Shown here: piece after piece, positions 34,540-44,175 of the stretch
Numbering within the stretch: the stretch's first letter is position 1
How the letters are laid out: each line of letters begins with the position of its first letter
Source: a bacterium
GTDB lineage: Bacteria > UBA10199 > JACPAL01 > GCA-016699445
Assembly (NCBI GenBank): GCA_035454885.1
Contig: DATIGE010000013.1
Span: forward strand, 1-56,602
DNA: 56,602 nucleotides
Reading direction: 5' to 3'
Program-made: the position numbers and the translations under genes
Notes under the pieces: generated by a model
The model's database searches: none
Told to the model about the DNA's origin: nothing
The model's input: the letters and a program-made list of their open reading frames with translations, nothing else

Positions 34540-35307
34540 CTAAAAAATCAAGAGGGCCAGAAGGGCCGCAAGTCCGACCGCCCAGCAATAGTAGGCAAAA
34601 TAGTGCAAACGGCCCCGGCTGATGACTCCCAGCAGCCAGCGTATGGAAAGGAATCCGGTGACGGCGGACACGGCCGTCCCGAGCACGACCTGCGGCCATA
34701 ACGCGTGGGGGAAATGGGCCAGGTCCTTGGCTTCCAAAAGACAGGCGCCTCCGATCGCGGGAATCGACATGAGAAAAGAAAACCGCGCCGCCGTCTCCCG
34801 GCTGAAACCGCAAAAGAGCCCCGTGGCGATCGTCATCCCCGAACGGGAGATCCCGGGCAAAATCGCGACGGCCTGCGCGGTCCCGACGGCCAGCGCCGAT
34901 CCCGGCGCCGGCTCTCGATGGGCCTCTCCCGCGAATCGCTTCGTCCACCAGAGAACGGCCCCGGTCACGAGGATCTCGACCGCCGACTCGACGGGGGAAA
35001 CGAAGGTCTTTTCGATGAGCGATTTCAGGCCCAGACCCACGGCGACCGCCGGAAGGGTCGCCAAACCGACAAGGAGCAACAGCCTCCAGGATTGGCCGGT
35101 CAGCATGGACCAGAGTTCCCGCCGGTAGGCGTAGACGACCGCAAGCAGAGTGCCGAAGTGCAGCGCGACGTCGAACGCCAGGATGCGGCTGGATTCCCCC
35201 AGGCCGAAGAAATGCTGCGCCAGCACCAAATGCCCCGAGGAACTGACCGGAAGAAATTCGGTGAATCCTTGAAGGATTCCTAAGAGGACCGCCTTGACGT
35301 GGGTCAG
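34540..35307 (-). CDS. uppP: UppP/BacA, undecaprenyl-diphosphatase (apparent CTG start)
   Basis: Regenerates the lipid carrier undecaprenyl phosphate for peptidoglycan synthesis. About 255 residues. Family motifs: LLGILQGFTEFLPVSSSGHL near the N-terminus and GISRSGMTIATGLFCGFSRE in the catalytic loop, plus seven or eight membrane helices. The conserved N-terminus THVKAVLLG is in frame, but the first ATG/GTG/TTG-type codon is inside the SSSGHL motif. The best start is CTG at 35305-35307 (giving MTHVKAVLLG); an in-frame stop lies 10 codons upstream. Either a CTG start is used or the 5' end has a sequence error. Downstream of tRNA-Asp on the same strand. Confidence 0.88.
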   Translation of the reverse strand: MTHVKAVLLGILQGFTEFLPVSSSGHLVLAQHFFGLGESSRILAFDVALHFGTLLAVVYAYRRELWSMLTGQSWRLLLLVGLATLPAVAVGLGLKSLIEKTFVSPVESAVEILVTGAVLWWTKRFAGEAHREPAPGSALAVGTAQAVAILPGISRSGMTIATGLFCGFSRETAARFSFLMSIPAIGGACLLEAKDLAHFPHALWPQVVLGTAVSAVTGFLSIRWLLGVISRGRLHYFAYYCWAVGLAALLALLIF

Positions 35308-35338
35308 CTGTTCGATATCGGGGCCTTTGTGGACTCAG

Positions 35339-35412
35339 CGGGGACGACGGGGCTCGAACCCGCAACCTTCGCCGTGACAGGGCGACGATCTAACCGATTG
35401 ATCTACGTCCCC
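35339..35412 (-). tRNA. tRNA-Asp (anticodon GTC)
   Basis: Acceptor GGGGACG/CGTCCCC, anticodon arm TCGCC-CTGTCAC-GGCGA with anticodon GTC, T arm GGTTCGAGC; discriminator G, no encoded CCA. Confidence 0.96.
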
Positions 35413-35439
35413 ACTGAAGCCACAACCTCATAGTCTGAG

Positions 35440-35511
35440 TGGGCGCGACAGGATTCGAACCTGTGACCCCCTCGGTGTAAGCGAGGTGCTCTACCGCTGA
35501 GCTACACGCCC
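35440..35511 (-). tRNA. tRNA-Val (anticodon TAC)
   Basis: Acceptor GGGCGTG/CGCGCCC (one G-T pair), D arm GCTCAGCGGTAGAGC, anticodon arm CCTCG-CTTACAC-CGAGG with anticodon TAC, T loop TTCGAAT; discriminator A. In tandem with tRNA-Asp. Confidence 0.96.
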
Positions 35512-35551
35512 AGGGCCGCTTCGGTAACAAGCCGTCCCCAAAACTTCAATA

Positions 35552-38002
35552 TTAATGTACGGGCGGGGCTTCGCCTTTCGGTGCCGCCGGAGGCGGAACG
35601 GGCGGAGGGAAAACACCCGTCTTCGGCGCGCTCTCCAAGACCGGATTTTCCTCGACCTTCTTGAACAAGGAGTCCGGATCGTCCACGGCCAAGGCGTTTC
35701 TCAGGACCTGATCCATGTGGTCCACGAGGATGATCTTGATGTCCTTGAGGATCTTTTTCGGGATTTCCTCGATGTCCTTCTCGTTTTCTTTCGGAATGAT
35801 GATCGTCTTGATCCCGCCCCGGTGGGCCGCCATCACCTTTTCCTTGAGTCCGCCGATCGGCAAGACACGGCCGCGCAGCGTCACCTCGCCCGTCATCGCC
35901 ACGTCCTTGCGCACCGGGATCTTCAAGAGCGCGGAAGCGATCGTCGTGGCCATCGTGATGCCCGCGGACGGCCCGTCCTTGGGAACCGCGCCCTCGGGGA
36001 CGTGCAAGTGGATGTCGAACCTCTGGTAGAAATGCCTGGGAATGCCCAGTTGGTCCGCCCGCGAGCGCACATAGCTCATGGCCGCCTGGGCGGATTCCTG
36101 CATGACGTCCCCGAGCTTGCCGGTCACCGTCAACTTACCCTTGCCGGGCATGACGCTGACCTCCGTGGTGAGAAGCTCGCCTCCGAACTCCGTCCAGGCA
36201 AGCCCCGTCGTGAGACCGATTTGATCTTTTTCCTCCACGACACCGTATCGGAATTTGTGCACGCCCAGGTACTTGTGAAGCGACTTGGGCGTGACATGGA
36301 TGCACTTGTCGCGACCCTTCTCGGCGATCTCCTTGGCGGCCTTTCGGCAGATCGTCGCGATCTCGCGCTCCAGGTTCCGGACGCCTGCCTCTTTGGTGTA
36401 GTGGCGGATGATCGCCTTGATCGACGCTTCGCCGTACTTGAGATTCTCCGTCGTCAAACCGTGAGTCTCCAACTCCTTCTTCAGGAGATACTTTTCCGCG
36501 ATGTGCAACTTCTCCAGCTCCGTATAACCGGGAATCCGGATGATCTCCATGCGGTCCTGCAACGGGATCGGAATCGAATGCAGGCTGTTCGCCGTCGTGA
36601 TGAACATGACGTTCGAGAGATCGTAGTCGAGATCCAAATAGTGGTCCTGAAAGGACACGTTCTGTTCGGGATCGAGAACCTCCAAGAGGGCCGCGGACGG
36701 ATCGCCGCGGAAGTCCATGCTCATTTTGTCGATCTCGTCCAAGAGAAACACGGGATTGTTCGAGCCGGCCTTCTTGAGGCTTTGGACGATCTTGCCCGGC
36801 AAGGCGCCGATGTAGGTGCGGCGATGCCCGCGAATCTCCGCCTCGTCACGCACGCCGCCCAGGGAGCACCGCACGAACTTGCGTCCCATGGCGCGGGCGA
36901 TCGACCGTCCTAACGAGGTCTTTCCGACACCCGGAGGACCCACGAGGCAAAGAATGGGCCCCTTCATCTTCTCGACCAGGCTCCGGACCGCCAGGTATTC
37001 CAGAATGCGTTCCTTCGGCTGCTTGAGGCCGTAGTGATCCTCGTCCAAAATGCGGCCGGCCTCCTTGATGTCGAGCTTGTCCTCGGTGACGTCGTACCAG
37101 GGCAGGCCCAGGATCCAGTCGATGTAGTTCCGGACGACCGTCGCCTCGGCCGACATCGGACTCATCATCTTGAGCTTCTTGAACTCCTTCTTGACCTTCT
37201 TGGTCGCCTCCGCGGACATCTTCTTGTTCTTGATCTTGTCTTCCAGCTCCTGGAGCTCGCCCTTGAACTCGTCCCGCTCGCCCAGCTCGCGCTGGATCGC
37301 CTGCATCTGCTCGTTGAGGTAATACTCCTTCTGGGTCTTCTCCATCTGCTTCTTGACGCGCGTCCGGATCTTCTTCTCGACCTGAAGGATCTCGATCTCG
37401 GTCTGGATCTGGCTGTAGAGGCGTTCCAACCGCTCGGCCGGACTCTCGATTTCCAGGATCTTCTGCTTGTCCGGCAGTTTGAGCGAGAGGTGGGCGACGA
37501 TCGTGTCCGCGAGCCGCGACGGGTCGTCGATGGTGGCCACGGAGGCCAGCATCTCCGGCGGAATCCTCTTGTTGAGCTTCACATAGGTCTCGAAGGCCAC
37601 CTTGATCTCGCGCATCAGGGCCTCGACCTCGACCGTAATCTCGCGGTTCTCGATGATCTCCTCGACCTCCACCAGGAAATACGGGGGGCTCGGGACGAAT
37701 TTCTTGATGCGGGCGCGGCGTTTGCCCTCGATCAGGACCTTGACCGTGCCATCCGGAAGCCGGAGGAGTTGGATGATGGTCCCCAGCGTCCCCACCTTAT
37801 AGATGTCCTCGTCCCGGGGATCGTTGGTCTTCGGGTTGATCTGGGCCGCGAGCAGGATGTCCTTCTCCTTGCCCATGGCCTCCTCGAGGGCGGCGATGGA
37901 CTTCTCACGGCCCACGAAGAGAGGCACCACCATGTGGGGGAAGACGATGATGTCCCGGAGCGGCAGCAGCGGGACCAGATGGCCTTGGGTTTTTTCGGGC
38001 AT
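35552..38002 (-). CDS. lon: Lon, ATP-dependent serine protease
   Basis: 816 residues from ATG 38000-38002 (GGAGA 10 bases upstream); a GTG seven codons earlier is possible. N-terminal substrate domain ([20 protein letters not shown]), AAA+ module with Walker A GPPGVGKT (355-362) and LLDEIDK, and the protease domain with catalytic Ser679 (GPSAG) and Lys722 in [14 protein letters not shown], the same numbering as E. coli Lon. A 40-residue Pro-rich tail (ending EAPPVH) is extra. Cytoplasmic quality-control protease. It follows clpX by 130 bases, completing the common tig-clpP-clpX-lon order. Confidence 0.98.
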   Translation of the reverse strand: MPEKTQGHLVPLLPLRDIIVFPHMVVPLFVGREKSIAALEEAMGKEKDILLAAQINPKTNDPRDEDIYKVGTLGTIIQLLRLPDGTVKVLIEGKRRARIKKFVPSPPYFLVEVEEIIENREITVEVEALMREIKVAFETYVKLNKRIPPEMLASVATIDDPSRLADTIVAHLSLKLPDKQKILEIESPAERLERLYSQIQTEIEILQVEKKIRTRVKKQMEKTQKEYYLNEQMQAIQRELGERDEFKGELQELEDKIKNKKMSAEATKKVKKEFKKLKMMSPMSAEATVVRNYIDWILGLPWYDVTEDKLDIKEAGRILDEDHYGLKQPKERILEYLAVRSLVEKMKGPILCLVGPPGVGKTSLGRSIARAMGRKFVRCSLGGVRDEAEIRGHRRTYIGALPGKIVQSLKKAGSNNPVFLLDEIDKMSMDFRGDPSAALLEVLDPEQNVSFQDHYLDLDYDLSNVMFITTANSLHSIPIPLQDRMEIIRIPGYTELEKLHIAEKYLLKKELETHGLTTENLKYGEASIKAIIRHYTKEAGVRNLEREIATICRKAAKEIAEKGRDKCIHVTPKSLHKYLGVHKFRYGVVEEKDQIGLTTGLAWTEFGGELLTTEVSVMPGKGKLTVTGKLGDVMQESAQAAMSYVRSRADQLGIPRHFYQRFDIHLHVPEGAVPKDGPSAGITMATTIASALLKIPVRKDVAMTGEVTLRGRVLPIGGLKEKVMAAHRGGIKTIIIPKENEKDIEEIPKKILKDIKIILVDHMDQVLRNALAVDDPDSLFKKVEENPVLESAPKTGVFPPPVPPPAAPKGEAPPVH

Positions 38003-38132
38003 ATTGGGGTTGTCTCCAAACACGTTTCAGACCCTCCAGAAGATCTCATAAGCCCTGAATACGCACCTTGAGGCGTATGACTCCCAATTTAATGGCGATG
38101 CGCCCCAAAGGCAAGCCCCGCGGGGCAAGTTG

Positions 38133-39386
38133 TTAAGCCGACTCGGCTTTTTTCTCGTAGACAAAGACGGGTTCCGCTTTTTTCGTGATCACCTCTTCAT
38201 TGATGACCACTTCCTTGATCCCCGTCCGGGAGGGAATGTCGTACATGATCTCGAGCATGACGTTCTCGAGGATCGCCCGAAGGCCGCGGGCACCGGATTT
38301 GCGCTTGATGGATTCCTTGGCCACGGCCGTCAACGCCCCCGGGGTAAACTTGAGTTTCACCCGCTCAAACTCGAAGAGCCGCTGATACTGCTTGATGAGG
38401 GCGTTCCGGGGCCGCGTGAGGATGTCCATCAGGGCGGATTCATCGAGTTCGCCCAAGGTCGCAATCACCGGCAAGCGCCCGATGAACTCGGGGATCAGCC
38501 CGAACTTGAGCAGGTCCTCGGTTTGGACGTCTTCCAACAGCTTGGAGAGATTCTTCTCGGACTTGCTCTTCACCTCGGCGCCAAAGCCCATGCTCTTCGA
38601 ACCGCCCCGCCTGGAAATAATGTCTTCCAGCCCCACAAAGGCCCCGCCGCAGATGAAGAGGATGTTCGTGGTATCGATCGGGATGAATTCCTGCTGGGGA
38701 TGCTTCCGCCCGCCCTTGGGGGGCACGTTCGCGACCGTCCCCTCGATGATCTTGAGGAGGGCCTGCTGGACGCCCTCGCCCGAGACGTCCCGAGTGATGG
38801 ACGGGCTGTCCGACTTGCGGGAGATCTTGTCTATCTCGTCGATATAGACGATGCCCCGCTCGCAGCGCGCCTTGTCGTAGTCCGCCGCCTGCAGGAGGTT
38901 CAGGATGATGTTCTCGACGTCCTCGCCGACGTATCCGGCCTCGGTCAGGGTCGTTGCGTCGGCGATGGTGAACGGGACGTTCAGGATCTTCGCAAGCGTC
39001 TGGGCGAGCAACGTCTTCCCCGAGCCCGTCGGGCCGATGAGCAGGATGTTGCTCTTTTGAAGCTCGACGTCCGAGGACGTCCCGCGGTTTTCGATGCGTT
39101 TGTAGTGATTGTGGACGGCGACGGAGAGGATCTTCTTGGCCTTTTCCTGGCCGATCACGTACTCGTCGAGGATTTTCTTGATGTCCGAAGGCTTCGGCAC
39201 TCCCGAACGCGACACCATCTGCGTCGCGCGGGCGTTCTCCTCGGCGATGATGTCGTTGCAAAGGTCGATGCACTCGTCGCAGATGTACACCGTCGGGCCG
39301 GCGATGAGCTTTCGCACCTCTTTCTGCGACTTGCCGCAGAAGGAACAGCACAGGTTGGTCGGATCTTCCACGAATCCGCGGCTCAT
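38133..39386 (-). CDS. clpX: ClpX, unfoldase subunit of ClpXP
   Basis: 417 residues. N-terminal zinc-binding domain with Cys14, Cys17, Cys36 and Cys39 ([24 protein letters not shown]), Walker A GPTGSGKT (118-125), Walker B VYIDEIDK, the pore loop in [11 protein letters not shown], and the C-terminal AAA lid ([17 protein letters not shown]). It recognises tagged substrates and threads them into ClpP. Starts 7 bases after the clpP stop. Confidence 0.98.
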   Translation of the reverse strand: MSRGFVEDPTNLCCSFCGKSQKEVRKLIAGPTVYICDECIDLCNDIIAEENARATQMVSRSGVPKPSDIKKILDEYVIGQEKAKKILSVAVHNHYKRIENRGTSSDVELQKSNILLIGPTGSGKTLLAQTLAKILNVPFTIADATTLTEAGYVGEDVENIILNLLQAADYDKARCERGIVYIDEIDKISRKSDSPSITRDVSGEGVQQALLKIIEGTVANVPPKGGRKHPQQEFIPIDTTNILFICGGAFVGLEDIISRRGGSKSMGFGAEVKSKSEKNLSKLLEDVQTEDLLKFGLIPEFIGRLPVIATLGELDESALMDILTRPRNALIKQYQRLFEFERVKLKFTPGALTAVAKESIKRKSGARGLRAILENVMLEIMYDIPSRTGIKEVVINEEVITKKAEPVFVYEKKAESA

Positions 39387-39393
39387 AATCTTC

Positions 39394-40050
39394 TTAGGCC
39401 TTGCCCTTTCCGCCCACGAGTTCCATTTTCTTGCCCTTGTCCCGGAACGTCACCACCTCGTCAACGATGCCGTACTCCTTGGCCTCCTCGCCGCTCATGA
39501 AGTAGTCGCGCTCCGTGTCCGTCTGGATCTTCTTGATCGGCTGCTTCGTATGCTTGACGAGGACGCTGTTCAATTCCTCGCGCATCCTCAGGATCTCCCG
39601 CGCGTGGATGTCGATGTCCGTCGCCTGTCCCTGAAACCCGCCCATCGGCTGATGGATCAGGATACGGGCATGGGGCAATGCAAACCGCTTGCCGGGAGCC
39701 CCCGCCGCCAGAAGCACCGCGCCCATCGAGGCCGCCTGTCCCATGCAGGTCGTCGAAACGTCCGGTTTGACGTACTGCATCGTATCATAGATGGCCATGC
39801 CGGCCGTCACCACGCCGCCCGGCGAGTTGATATAAAGGTGGATGTCCTTGTCCGGATCTTCCGACTCCAGGAAAAGGAGCTGGGCGATGATGACGTTGGC
39901 GATTTCGTCGTTGATGCCCGTGCCGATGAAGACGATGCGGTCCTTGAGCAGCCGCGAATAGACGTCATAAGCGCGCTCCCCGCGGTGCGTCTGCTCGATG
40001 ACCATGGGGATCAGCTGCGACTGCGTCGGGATGTGCGATCGATCGATCAT
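39394..40050 (-). CDS. clpP: ClpP, serine protease subunit of ClpXP
   Basis: 218 residues from the ATG at 40048-40050, chosen for GGGAGGA 5 bases upstream; a start 7 codons earlier lacks this. Catalytic Ser108 in [10 protein letters not shown] and His133 in ILIHQP, with the family segments [20 protein letters not shown] and [14 protein letters not shown]. Forms a tetradecameric chamber for ClpX. Upstream of clpX, downstream of tig with a 152-base gap that holds only short GC-rich inverted repeats. Confidence 0.98.
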   Translation of the reverse strand: MIDRSHIPTQSQLIPMVIEQTHRGERAYDVYSRLLKDRIVFIGTGINDEIANVIIAQLLFLESEDPDKDIHLYINSPGGVVTAGMAIYDTMQYVKPDVSTTCMGQAASMGAVLLAAGAPGKRFALPHARILIHQPMGGFQGQATDIDIHAREILRMREELNSVLVKHTKQPIKKIQTDTERDYFMSGEEAKEYGIVDEVVTFRDKGKKMELVGGKGKA

Positions 40051-40202
40051 CAGAGTCCTCCCAAGTCCCACTCCGTCGCCGCCGCAAAAGTCGCGCCAGC
40101 CTTAAGATTCCTGGCGATTCCTCACGGTTCCTTAATTTTGATTTTAGACTGGGTCAGCCCCGCACCTCAAGAAAAATCCCCTAAGGGTCGGGGCAGTCCC
40201 TG

Positions 40203-41492
40203 TCATCTAATCTTTATTGTGGAAAGGGACAGCACAAAATCAAGGGCTTTTTCCTCCAGGAGCGCGCCTTCGACGCGTCCCAGCATGTTGTGTTCCTTGA
40301 AATATTTTTTCCACACCGGCGCCTGCTGTCCCGCGAGCTTTGCCATCTCCTCGATGCGGCGGTCGACCTCCTCCGGCGTCACCGAAATGCCTTCCTTACG
40401 CGCGACGGCGTCGAAGATGAGCGCCCCGCGCACGCGGTGGACGGCCTCGTCGCGATTCTTGGCGTAAAAGTCTTCAACCGTGACCCCCGCCTGCTCCAGG
40501 GTCACTCCCTGGGTGCGGAGATTGCCTTCGAACCGGCGGAACATGTCCTCCATCTCGACCTGAATCATCGCCTCCGGCACGAGAAAATCGTTCAGGGCGA
40601 TCAGCTTGTCCAAGACCTCGCGACGCAGGTTGTTCTTGGCCGCCTGCTCCTTGGCGCGCGAAACGTCCTCGCGGATTTTCGCCTTGAGGGCATCCAGGTT
40701 CTCGTAGTTGCCGACATCCTTGGCGAATTCGTCGTTCAGTTCGGGAACCTTCTTCTGCTTGATCTGCTTCACCGTCAGCTCATAGTCGATCACCTTGCTT
40801 GCAAGGTTCTTATCGGTCCAGTTATCGGGTAGAGTTACCTGGGTCCGTCTTTTTTCACCGGCCTTGCAACCCAGCAGGAGCTTTTCGATCTCCGGAAAGA
40901 GATACCCCTTGCCGAGTTCCACAAGGAAATCCTTGCCCTCGAAGCCGGCCACCGGCTTTCCGTCCATCGCCCCCTGATAATCGAGGCTCACGATGTCGTG
41001 GTCCTGGGCCGGGCGGTCTTCGATCAAGGGCATGAGCTGGGTCAGGCGGTCTTGGAGACCCTTGAGGTTTTCCTCGATCTCCGCGTCCGTGACGACGATC
41101 TTGTCCTTCGTGAGATCCAAGCCCTGATAACCCGTCACCTCGAACTGGGGCGGGATTTCGATCATCGCCTCGTAGGCCAAGTCCTGTTCCGGGCCGAAGG
41201 CCGTCACTCGGATTTGAGGGGCCGCGATAGGCATCACGCCCGCCTCACGCACGGCCGCCGGATAACTCTTGTTGATCAGGTCGCGGATCGCCTCGGATTC
41301 CGCGTCCTGGCGGTAATACTGCTCCAAGACGCTCCGGGGCACCTTGCCCGGCCGGAAGCCCTTGAGCCGGGCCTTGCTCCCGATGCGTTTGTAGGCCTCG
41401 TCCAGTTGGCGGGCCACGTCGGTGACCGCCACAATGACTTCGAGGTCCTTTCTGATGGGGGAGACGTCCTTGAGGGTGACTTTTGGGTTCAC
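40203..41492 (-). CDS. tig: Trigger factor, ribosome-associated chaperone and prolyl isomerase
   Basis: 429 residues from GTG 41490-41492 (VNPKVTLKDVSPIRKDLEVI), matching the usual trigger-factor N-terminus and length; a TTG 13 codons earlier is possible but the residues it adds are atypical. Ribosome-binding loop LKGFRPGKVPRSVLEQ (G-F-R-x-G-K-x-P signature), FKBP-like domain (DHDIVSLDYQGAMDGKPV; FLVELGKGYLFPEIEKLLLG) and helical C-domain (VPELNDEFAKDVGNYENLDA). Heads the tig-clpP-clpX-lon cluster. A sigma-70-type promoter overlaps the region just upstream of this GTG. Confidence 0.96.
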   Translation of the reverse strand: MNPKVTLKDVSPIRKDLEVIVAVTDVARQLDEAYKRIGSKARLKGFRPGKVPRSVLEQYYRQDAESEAIRDLINKSYPAAVREAGVMPIAAPQIRVTAFGPEQDLAYEAMIEIPPQFEVTGYQGLDLTKDKIVVTDAEIEENLKGLQDRLTQLMPLIEDRPAQDHDIVSLDYQGAMDGKPVAGFEGKDFLVELGKGYLFPEIEKLLLGCKAGEKRRTQVTLPDNWTDKNLASKVIDYELTVKQIKQKKVPELNDEFAKDVGNYENLDALKAKIREDVSRAKEQAAKNNLRREVLDKLIALNDFLVPEAMIQVEMEDMFRRFEGNLRTQGVTLEQAGVTVEDFYAKNRDEAVHRVRGALIFDAVARKEGISVTPEEVDRRIEEMAKLAGQQAPVWKKYFKEHNMLGRVEGALLEEKALDFVLSLSTIKIR

Positions 41493-41502
41493 GTTTTCTG
41501 GA

Positions 41503-41531
41503 ATGATAACCGCTTTGTAGGGTATTTGCAA
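41503..41531 (-). promoter_or_regulatory. Sigma-70-type promoter of tig
   Basis: Minus strand -35 TTGCAA (41526-41531), 17-base spacer, -10 TATCAT (41503-41508). The predicted start of transcription is about 4 bases before the GTG at 41492, so the mRNA would be nearly leaderless if the promoter is real. Confidence 0.5.
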
Positions 41532-41542
41532 AAATTTTAATG

Positions 41543-41616
41543 TGCGCCCGGAGAGATTCGAACTCCCGACCCTCTGGTTCGAAGCCAGATGCTCTAATCC
41601 ACTGAGCTACGGGCGC
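41543..41616 (-). tRNA. tRNA-Arg (anticodon TCG)
   Basis: Acceptor GCGCCCG/CGGGCGC, anticodon arm TCTGG-CTTCGAA-CCAGA with anticodon TCG, T arm GGAG-TTCGAAT-CTCC; discriminator A. Confidence 0.95.
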
Positions 41617-41617
41617 G

Positions 41618-41699
41618 TGCCGCGGGAGGGACTCGAACCCCCACGGTTTTACCCGCCAGGTTCTAAGCCTGGTGCGTCTGCCAATTCCGCCACCGCGGC
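41618..41699 (-). tRNA. tRNA-Leu (anticodon TAG)
   Basis: Acceptor GCCGCGG/CCGCGGC, anticodon arm CCAGG-CTTAGAA-CCTGG with anticodon TAG, a long variable arm typical of tRNA-Leu, T arm GGGGG-TTCGAGT-CCCTC; discriminator A. One base from tRNA-Arg. Confidence 0.95.
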
Positions 41700-41761
41700 G
41701 ATCAAAAAAAGGTTCGTTGACAATTAATAGGAATCTAAAGCAGAAAAGCCACCTATTTTTG

Positions 41762-41834
<73 letters not shown>

Positions 41835-41886
41835 CAGTCAGTCCCGCTTCCCGCGGGACAGCACTCGCTGCGGCTCGTAGCGGTTG

Positions 41887-42273
41887 CTAGTGGTACATCA
41901 CTTCTTCGCGGGAGAGGGTGAACGGCGCAATCGCGACGTCGAACTCCTCGCCGCCCTCGTTCACCATCTGGTAGGTTCCGTGCATCATTCCAAAGGGCGT
42001 GTTCAGCGGGCAAAAACTCGTGTATTCGAACGACTCGCCCGGCGCCAGGGTCGGCTGCTCGCCCACGACCCCCGGCCCGCGGACTTCCTCCTTCTTGCCG
42101 TCGGCGTTGGTAATGATCCAATGGCGGCTGATCAAGCGGACGGTCCTGTCGCCCACGTTGCTGATGACGACCCGGTAGGCGAAGAAATAGACGCTCCGCT
42201 CGGGATCGGAACGATCCGGAACGTACTCGCCCTCGACCTCGACCTTCACGCCACGTGTGATTGCTGAAGACAT
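41887..42273 (-). CDS. apaG: ApaG-family protein
   Basis: 128 residues. All ApaG segments are present: SVYFFAYRVVISNVGDRTVR, LISRHWIITNADGK, VRGPGVVGEQPTLAPGESFE, YTSFCPLNTPFGMMHGTYQM. The fold is a fibronectin-III-like beta sandwich; ApaG is linked to magnesium/cobalt tolerance and possibly phosphate-compound binding, but the biochemical role is unsettled. Single gene, next to tRNA-Lys. The following gap to 42480 holds no gene. Confidence 0.96.
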   Translation of the reverse strand: MSSAITRGVKVEVEGEYVPDRSDPERSVYFFAYRVVISNVGDRTVRLISRHWIITNADGKKEEVRGPGVVGEQPTLAPGESFEYTSFCPLNTPFGMMHGTYQMVNEGGEEFDVAIAPFTLSREEVMYH

Positions 42274-42480
42274 GTTTCCAATCGATTCCGCGCGAACGGG
42301 AGGACTCTACATTGAAGGACGAACCTATTTCCAGGAAAGTTTTTTGAGAAAAATGGCTGGTTCCAATCACATGGTTACATGATGCCGATCATATTCAAGC
42401 CGGCGACCAAAGAGTTATCAAGGACTTGGTTGCCATGAAGTCCGTTATGAGAGACACGTTTTAAACAGGGAGGAGCTTTT

Positions 42481-43353
42481 ATGAGGACGCATCCGTCGAT
42501 TGTGGTCTTAGCCCTTGGCCTGATGGCCATCGGTGCCGTGGTGGGAGCCGTAACGAAGGTTTTCGTCTACACGGCGATCCTGGCGGGGGCCGGATTTTTT
42601 TGTTTGTTCGTCTTTCGGGTGGCGAGTCAGTGGCAAAGAGCCGTGATTCTTCGCTTCGGCAGGTTCAAGGGTTTGCGGGGGCCGGGGATCGTGACCATCA
42701 TCCCCTTCGTCGACACGATTCCCTACTGCATCGACATTCGTACCGTGACCACGCCCATTACCGCGGAGCAGACTCTGACGAAGGACAGCGTACCCGTCGA
42801 CGTTGACGCCGTGTTGTTCTGGCGGGTCGTCGATCCCATCAAGGCGGCCTTGGAGGTCGAGAATTACGGAAAGGCCGTGACTTGGGCCTCACAGACGGCC
42901 TTGAGGGATGTCATTGGCGAGACGGTCTTGGCCGACATGCTGGTCGGCCGCCAACAAATCGACAGCAAACTGTGCCACAAGATTGATACGAGCACGGAGC
43001 CTTGGGGCATCAAGGTTCTTTCCGTCGAATTGAGGGACGTCAAGATTCCCACCGGGCTGCAGGACGCCATGTCAATGCAGGCTCAGGCCGAAAGGGAAAG
43101 GCAGGCCCGCGTCATCTTGAGTGAATCGGAGCTTCAGGTCTCGGAAAGATTCCGACAGGCCGCCCTCCAGTATGTGGACAATCCAACGGCCCTTCATTTG
43201 CGGGCGATGAACATCCTTTTAGAGGGAATGAAGAACAACTCATCGGTCATCATCGTTCCTTCTTCGGCGGTGGAAACCATGGGCCTCGGATCCATGACCG
43301 GGCTTACGGCTCTGGCGCAACAGTCCACAAAAAAGGACGTGCCCGCGGCCTGA
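42481..43353 (+). CDS. Slipin (stomatin-like SPFH/band-7 membrane protein)
   Basis: 290 residues; GGAGGAG precedes the ATG by 5 bases. Two hydrophobic stretches at the N-terminus (about 7-47), then an SPFH domain: WQRAVILRFGRFKGLRGPGI, IPFVDTIPYCIDIRTVTTPI, LTKDSVPVDVDAVLFWRVVD, ALRDVIGETVLADMLVGRQQ and GIKVLSVELRDVKIPTGLQD. The C-terminal coiled coil ends in a Met/Ser/Gly tail. Slipins oligomerise at the inner membrane and organise microdomains; often paired with NfeD, which is not seen here. It lies 45 bases upstream of the cytochrome gene on the same strand, so it may be part of that operon. Confidence 0.93.
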   Translation: MRTHPSIVVLALGLMAIGAVVGAVTKVFVYTAILAGAGFFCLFVFRVASQWQRAVILRFGRFKGLRGPGIVTIIPFVDTIPYCIDIRTVTTPITAEQTLTKDSVPVDVDAVLFWRVVDPIKAALEVENYGKAVTWASQTALRDVIGETVLADMLVGRQQIDSKLCHKIDTSTEPWGIKVLSVELRDVKIPTGLQDAMSMQAQAERERQARVILSESELQVSERFRQAALQYVDNPTALHLRAMNILLEGMKNNSSVIIVPSSAVETMGLGSMTGLTALAQQSTKKDVPAA

Positions 43354-43398
43354 AAGAGAGGTGCCTTCTGTTCGAAGCCTGACTAATCAGGAGCCAAA

Positions 43399-44175
43399 GT
43401 GACGAGCAGCAACAAACGATTTTTTATGATGATGCCTTTGGTCATGTTGATGTCGGTGATGGCGTGGCGATCGGGCCGTGGCGCCGAATCCACGGGAGTT
43501 GCCGATCATCAGACTCCGCAGGCCGGCGAACGCACCGATCAACCCGCTACGCAGCCATCCACGAGTGGGCCGGCGCAAACGATGCCGACCACCATGCCCA
43601 CGACGATGCCGACCACCATGCCCACGACGATGCCGGCCATCAACGAACAAGACCAGTTCGGTGAACCCGGGGATACGATCGTCAAACGAATCCCGAAATT
43701 GGAAATGTATCCTTGTTCGGATTGTCACAGCACTCCGGAGGATTTTAATCCGACGCCTCGAATCATGACCAAGGAACATACCGACAAGAAGGTTCATTTC
43801 GTTGAGAGGAACGACAGCGCCGCGTGGTGTCACCGCTGTCACAAGCCGGGGAATTATCTCAAACTTGAACGCCAAAATGGCACGGCCATCTCGTTCAATG
43901 AGGCCTACTTATTGTGCGGCGAGTGCCATGGGACGCAGTACAACGATTGGAGGAGAAACATCCACGGGAAGAGGGTCGGCAGCTGGAACGGGCCGAAGCA
44001 GGTCTACTCGTGCACGGAATGCCACGATCCGCATGCCCCGGCCTTCAAGCCCATGAAGCCTTTGCCGATGCCGGTTCCTCCGCGCGGGCGGAGCAAGTCG
44101 TTTCTTAAGTTACTCTTCGGAGACATGATTCATGACACAGGAGAAGTTCACCCAGAGACCCAGCCGTCTCGTTGA
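43399..44175 (+). CDS. Tetraheme c-type cytochrome
   Basis: 258 residues, GTG start with AGGAG 6 bases upstream. A hydrophobic N-terminal leader (about 8-22), a Pro/Thr/Met-rich low-complexity linker with an (MPTT)n repeat (residues 61-79), then a heme domain with four CxxCH sites: CSDCH 106-110, CHRCH 144-148, CGECH 173-177, CTECH 205-209. Periplasmic electron carrier. It starts an operon with the 4Fe-4S and NrfD-type genes, as in Dsr/Hmc/Nrf-type membrane complexes. It most resembles small multiheme subunits that pass electrons between the quinone pool and periplasmic cytochromes. The last 44 bases overlap the next gene in another frame. Confidence 0.9.
   Translation: MTSSNKRFFMMMPLVMLMSVMAWRSGRGAESTGVADHQTPQAGERTDQPATQPSTSGPAQTMPTTMPTTMPTTMPTTMPAINEQDQFGEPGDTIVKRIPKLEMYPCSDCHSTPEDFNPTPRIMTKEHTDKKVHFVERNDSAAWCHRCHKPGNYLKLERQNGTAISFNEAYLLCGECHGTQYNDWRRNIHGKRVGSWNGPKQVYSCTECHDPHAPAFKPMKPLPMPVPPRGRSKSFLKLLFGDMIHDTGEVHPETQPSR
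43582..43635 (+). repeat. Short tandem repeat in the cytochrome gene
   Basis: Two perfect 24-base units (ATGCCGACCACCATGCCCAC plus GACG) and a partial third. They encode the Met-Pro-Thr-Thr repeats of the linker; in-frame length variation is possible by slippage. Confidence 0.85.

Noticed and set aside
41716-41745. TTGACA-based promoter for tRNA-Lys
   Set aside because: The -35 is perfect but no acceptable -10 box lies 16-18 bases downstream.
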